From: Planctomycetia bacterium
GTDB lineage: Bacteria > Planctomycetota > Phycisphaerae > Phycisphaerales > SM1A02
NCBI GenBank assembly: GCA_005799205.1
Contig: SYHM01000174.1
Coordinates: 1 to 7,413 of the forward strand
Reading direction: 5' to 3'
Length of the DNA stretch: 7,413 bases
The position numbers and the translations under genes are program-made. The notes beneath the pieces were generated by a model. The model was not told the DNA's origin, did not search any database, and saw only the letters and a program-made list of their open reading frames with translations. The first letter of the stretch is position 1; every line of letters starts with the position of its first letter. This document shows, one piece after another, positions 5,347 to 7,413 of this stretch.

Positions 5347-7340
5347 CGGGCGTGGATGAAGCGGCCGAGTGCCATCAATGGAAAGTACAACCGGTAGAGG
5401 TGGTAACGCAGATAGAAAACTTTCGGAAACCCGGTGCCAGTGAACTCTCGCTCGCACCATGACCCAGCCGGATCGCCATCTGGATTGCGCGCGACGTCGC
5501 GTGCAGCGACTTCATCGAGCTGCGTTTGGGCGAGCCATGCGAGCGCCCGCTCGACCGCGGTGTCATGTTCGCCGTAGATCTCCTGCAGCGTCATCGCAGC
5601 CCAGGCGGATTGTGAAGCGGTGGCAGTCCCCTGCCCTTTCAACGCTGGATCGAGATACGACTCGGCGCTCTCACCAAATGCGCCAGAGTCCTGCTGAATC
5701 GACTTCAGCCACGAACCTGCGCGCTGAATCCATTCACTCTCTGGCGCGACTCCACAGCGAATCGGTCCAATGACCGACTGCCATGTTCCATAGATGTAAT
5801 TCACTCCCCACCTGCCGAAAAAACACCCCTCGGGTTCCTGCTGCTCTTGGATGTACGCGACCGCGCGATCAACCGTCTCGTCGCCGACCCGCATGCCATG
5901 CCACGCGAGACACTCAAGAACGCGCCCAGTGATGTCTGGACAAGAGGGATCCTGCATTGCGTTGTGATCAGCGAAGGGAACGCACTCGAGCAGAGGACGG
6001 CTCTTGGTGCGATCGAACGCAGCCCACCCGCCATCATCGTTTTGCATTGCAAGCAGCCACGCGATGCCTCGACGCGCGGCTGCCTGCGCTGCTGCTCCAC
6101 CAGTGCGCATCAAGGCCATCGCCACCATCGCCGTGTCGTCGCAATCTGGATACCAGCCGTTGCGGTACTCGAAGAACCATCCTCCTCCTGGGGTGCCTTG
6201 CGGGCAGTTGTCGGCCCAGTCCCCTTGAAAGGTGCACTCCTTCTGCACGAGCCACGAAGCCGCGCGTGCCGCCGCAGCATCGCGCGCGTCGAGTCCACAG
6301 TCATTGAGCGCGTACAGGGCGATTCCGGTGTCCCACACGGGAGAAAAGCACGGTTGGATGCGAATCGACTCGGCGTCCTCGAGAAAGAAGGCGTCGAGAT
6401 CGCGCTCTGCAACCTTGACGCGCGGATCATCTCGCTCGATTCCAAGCGCGTGCATCACCACTTGCACATACACCATCGGCGGGAAGATCGCGCCGAGCCC
6501 ATCCGTAGGAACCGGATGTTCTTGACTCGCGCGCGCCATGATCCAAGAAAACGCATCGGTGATTGCACGCTCGCGCCACGAGGTGCGGGCTACGAGAGGC
6601 TGGACGAGTTTGAGGGCGCGGTCGATGCATCCGAAGGCGCTCCGCCATAGGCGAGAACCATCCTTTCGTGAGGACAATCGAGCACGCGCGGCCGAACTCA
6701 CAAAGAGCTCGTCGATCGCCTGACTTGCATCAAGCCTTCTCGTGGGGCGCAGCACACTCACGATCGCGAGCGGCAGAATCATCGTGCGACTCCATGCGCT
6801 CACTTTCGAGAGGTGAAAGAACGACCATTTGGGCAAGTACACAAGTTCAGGAGGAATCGCCGGAACCGCACTCCACGGAATCTGCCCGAGCGCAGCGAGG
6901 TAGAAGTTCGTAAACGAATTGCACCACTCGGCTCCTCCGAGTGCCAAGACGCACGCACGCGCGCGACGCATGTGCGGTGCATCGGCAGAGTCCCCCGCGA
7001 GTTTGAGTGCGAGATATCCCTTCACGGTCGACGAGAGGCAGGGAGTCGAGCCGGGGTACTGACCCCACCCGCCATCTGGTCGCTGCTGTGAGCGCAGAGT
7101 CTTGGTGATCTTTGCGAGCACGAGCGCGCCATCGCGACCATCGGCCATCGGAGCACGCTCTTGCGACAAGATCCACTTCATCAAGAGGTATTCCGACTGA
7201 AGAATCGAATCCCCCTCGAGCTCTCCGCACCAGTGGCCATCCGTTCGCTGCAACGAGCAGAGTGCCTCGGTTGCGCGCGACGTCGCACGCGCGAGTGTCG
7301 CGACAAGGTCTCTCGACTGCTCAACCGTGCCCGCACTCAT
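5280..7340 (-). CDS. shc: Squalene-hopene cyclase
   Basis: Squalene-hopene cyclase folds squalene into pentacyclic hopene/hopanol, the core of hopanoid membrane lipids; it is a monotopic membrane enzyme. The 686 residues fit the 630-720 range of bacterial enzymes. Visible landmarks: QW-type repeats such as RPDGGWGQYPGS (87-98), FFHLSKVSAWSRT (174-186), SPVWDTGIALYAL (333-345), GGGWFFEYRNGWYPDCDD (385-402), NDDGGWAAFD (434-443), GRWGVNYIYGTWQS (509-522), SQSAWAAMTL (576-585), and FTGTGFPKVFYLRYHLYR (633-650) with FPLMALGR. The acidic DxDD protonation motif is 399-402, Asp401 being the expected proton donor, with Cys in place of the more usual Val at the second position. Phe390 matches Phe365 of the Alicyclobacillus enzyme. 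About 25 residues after LGR (661-686) extend past the usual end and lie antisense to rluA. ATG at 7340, 3 bases after the preceding stop, has no clear Shine-Dalgarno site. Confidence 0.96.
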   Translation of the reverse strand: MSAGTVEQSRDLVATLARATSRATEALCSLQRTDGHWCGELEGDSILQSEYLLMKWILSQERAPMADGRDGALVLAKITKTLRSQQRPDGGWGQYPGSTPCLSSTVKGYLALKLAGDSADAPHMRRARACVLALGGAEWCNSFTNFYLAALGQIPWSAVPAIPPELVYLPKWSFFHLSKVSAWSRTMILPLAIVSVLRPTRRLDASQAIDELFVSSAARARLSSRKDGSRLWRSAFGCIDRALKLVQPLVARTSWRERAITDAFSWIMARASQEHPVPTDGLGAIFPPMVYVQVVMHALGIERDDPRVKVAERDLDAFFLEDAESIRIQPCFSPVWDTGIALYALNDCGLDARDAAAARAASWLVQKECTFQGDWADNCPQGTPGGGWFFEYRNGWYPDCDDTAMVAMALMRTGGAAAQAAARRGIAWLLAMQNDDGGWAAFDRTKSRPLLECVPFADHNAMQDPSCPDITGRVLECLAWHGMRVGDETVDRAVAYIQEQQEPEGCFFGRWGVNYIYGTWQSVIGPIRCGVAPESEWIQRAGSWLKSIQQDSGAFGESAESYLDPALKGQGTATASQSAWAAMTLQEIYGEHDTAVERALAWLAQTQLDEVAARDVARNPDGDPAGSWCEREFTGTGFPKVFYLRYHLYRLYFPLMALGRFIHARQKGAGDSVVTRTPVAGCMNAS

Positions 7341-7343
7341 GAG

Positions 7344-7412
7344 TCACTCAATCTCAGAGATTGCAACCGGCCGCCGCTTTCGCGCACTCCGAATCGCCGC
7401 CTCGAGCACCCG
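7344..7412 (-). CDS. C-terminal end of an upstream gene, possibly a Gfo/Idh/MocA-type oxidoreductase
   Basis: Reading the minus strand from the right edge, one frame gives 22 codons and a TGA at 7346-7344. The peptide begins RVLEAAIRSARKRR and ends PVAISEIE. The helix LEAAxRSAR followed by a short basic turn and a PVxI strand resembles the last residues of Gfo/Idh/MocA oxidoreductases (NAD(P)-dependent sugar or related dehydrogenases). With only 22 residues the family is a guess. The stop lies 3 bases before the cyclase ATG, which suggests a shared transcript. A second frame (ending TGA at 7339-7337, overlapping the cyclase ATG as ATGA) is also open, but its Arg/Ser/Gly-rich peptide looks less protein-like. 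Confidence 0.5.
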   Translation of the reverse strand, partial: RVLEAAIRSARKRRPVAISEIE

Positions 7413-7413
7413 C

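Noticed and set aside
5847..6650. 267-codon plus-strand open frame antisense to the cyclase
   Set aside because: The minus-strand frame shows the full set of cyclase motifs. The plus-strand peptide has no recognisable motif and is the kind of open frame that high GC content produces opposite a real gene.

Overview
The window looks like chromosomal DNA from a GC-rich Gram-negative bacterium. A planctomycete of the Phycisphaerae type is my best guess. The guess rests on a planctomycete-style TolB-like propeller protein, an unusual Cys-rich lipoprotein, a squalene-hopene cyclase, and the lack of clear Shine-Dalgarno sites before any start codon. It is an inference, not a proven assignment. There are no tRNA or rRNA genes, CRISPR arrays, insertion sequences or phage genes. 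The content is housekeeping and metabolic.

Layout: (1) Bases 2-1123 (+) hold the C-terminal three quarters of a MmgE/PrpD-family dehydratase that enters from the left edge. (2) It converges, across 9 bases, on a minus-strand run of three genes occupying 4664 down to 1133: a secreted TolB-like beta-propeller protein, NadB (L-aspartate oxidase) and a small lipoprotein of unknown function. Both junctions in this run are 4-base ATGA stop/start overlaps, so the three are very probably one translationally coupled transcript. (3) Only 16 bases separate the TolB-like start from the divergent rluA gene (4681-5346, +), a 23S rRNA/tRNA pseudouridine synthase with a GTG start. (4) rluA collides tail to tail with a minus-strand squalene-hopene cyclase gene (7340 down to 5280), and their coding sequences overlap by 67 bases. 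(5) At the right edge, the last codons of another minus-strand gene end 3 bases before the cyclase start. That tail resembles the end of a Gfo/Idh/MocA-type oxidoreductase, and the gene probably shares a transcript with the cyclase.

The genes serve separate pathways: propionate/2-methylcitrate-type metabolism, de novo NAD synthesis, RNA modification, hopanoid membrane lipids and cell-envelope proteins. I see no single new multi-gene system. The most notable property is compaction. About 28 of 7413 bases are outside coding sequence, so promoters and terminators must lie inside neighbouring genes. All six complete stop codons in the window are TGA.
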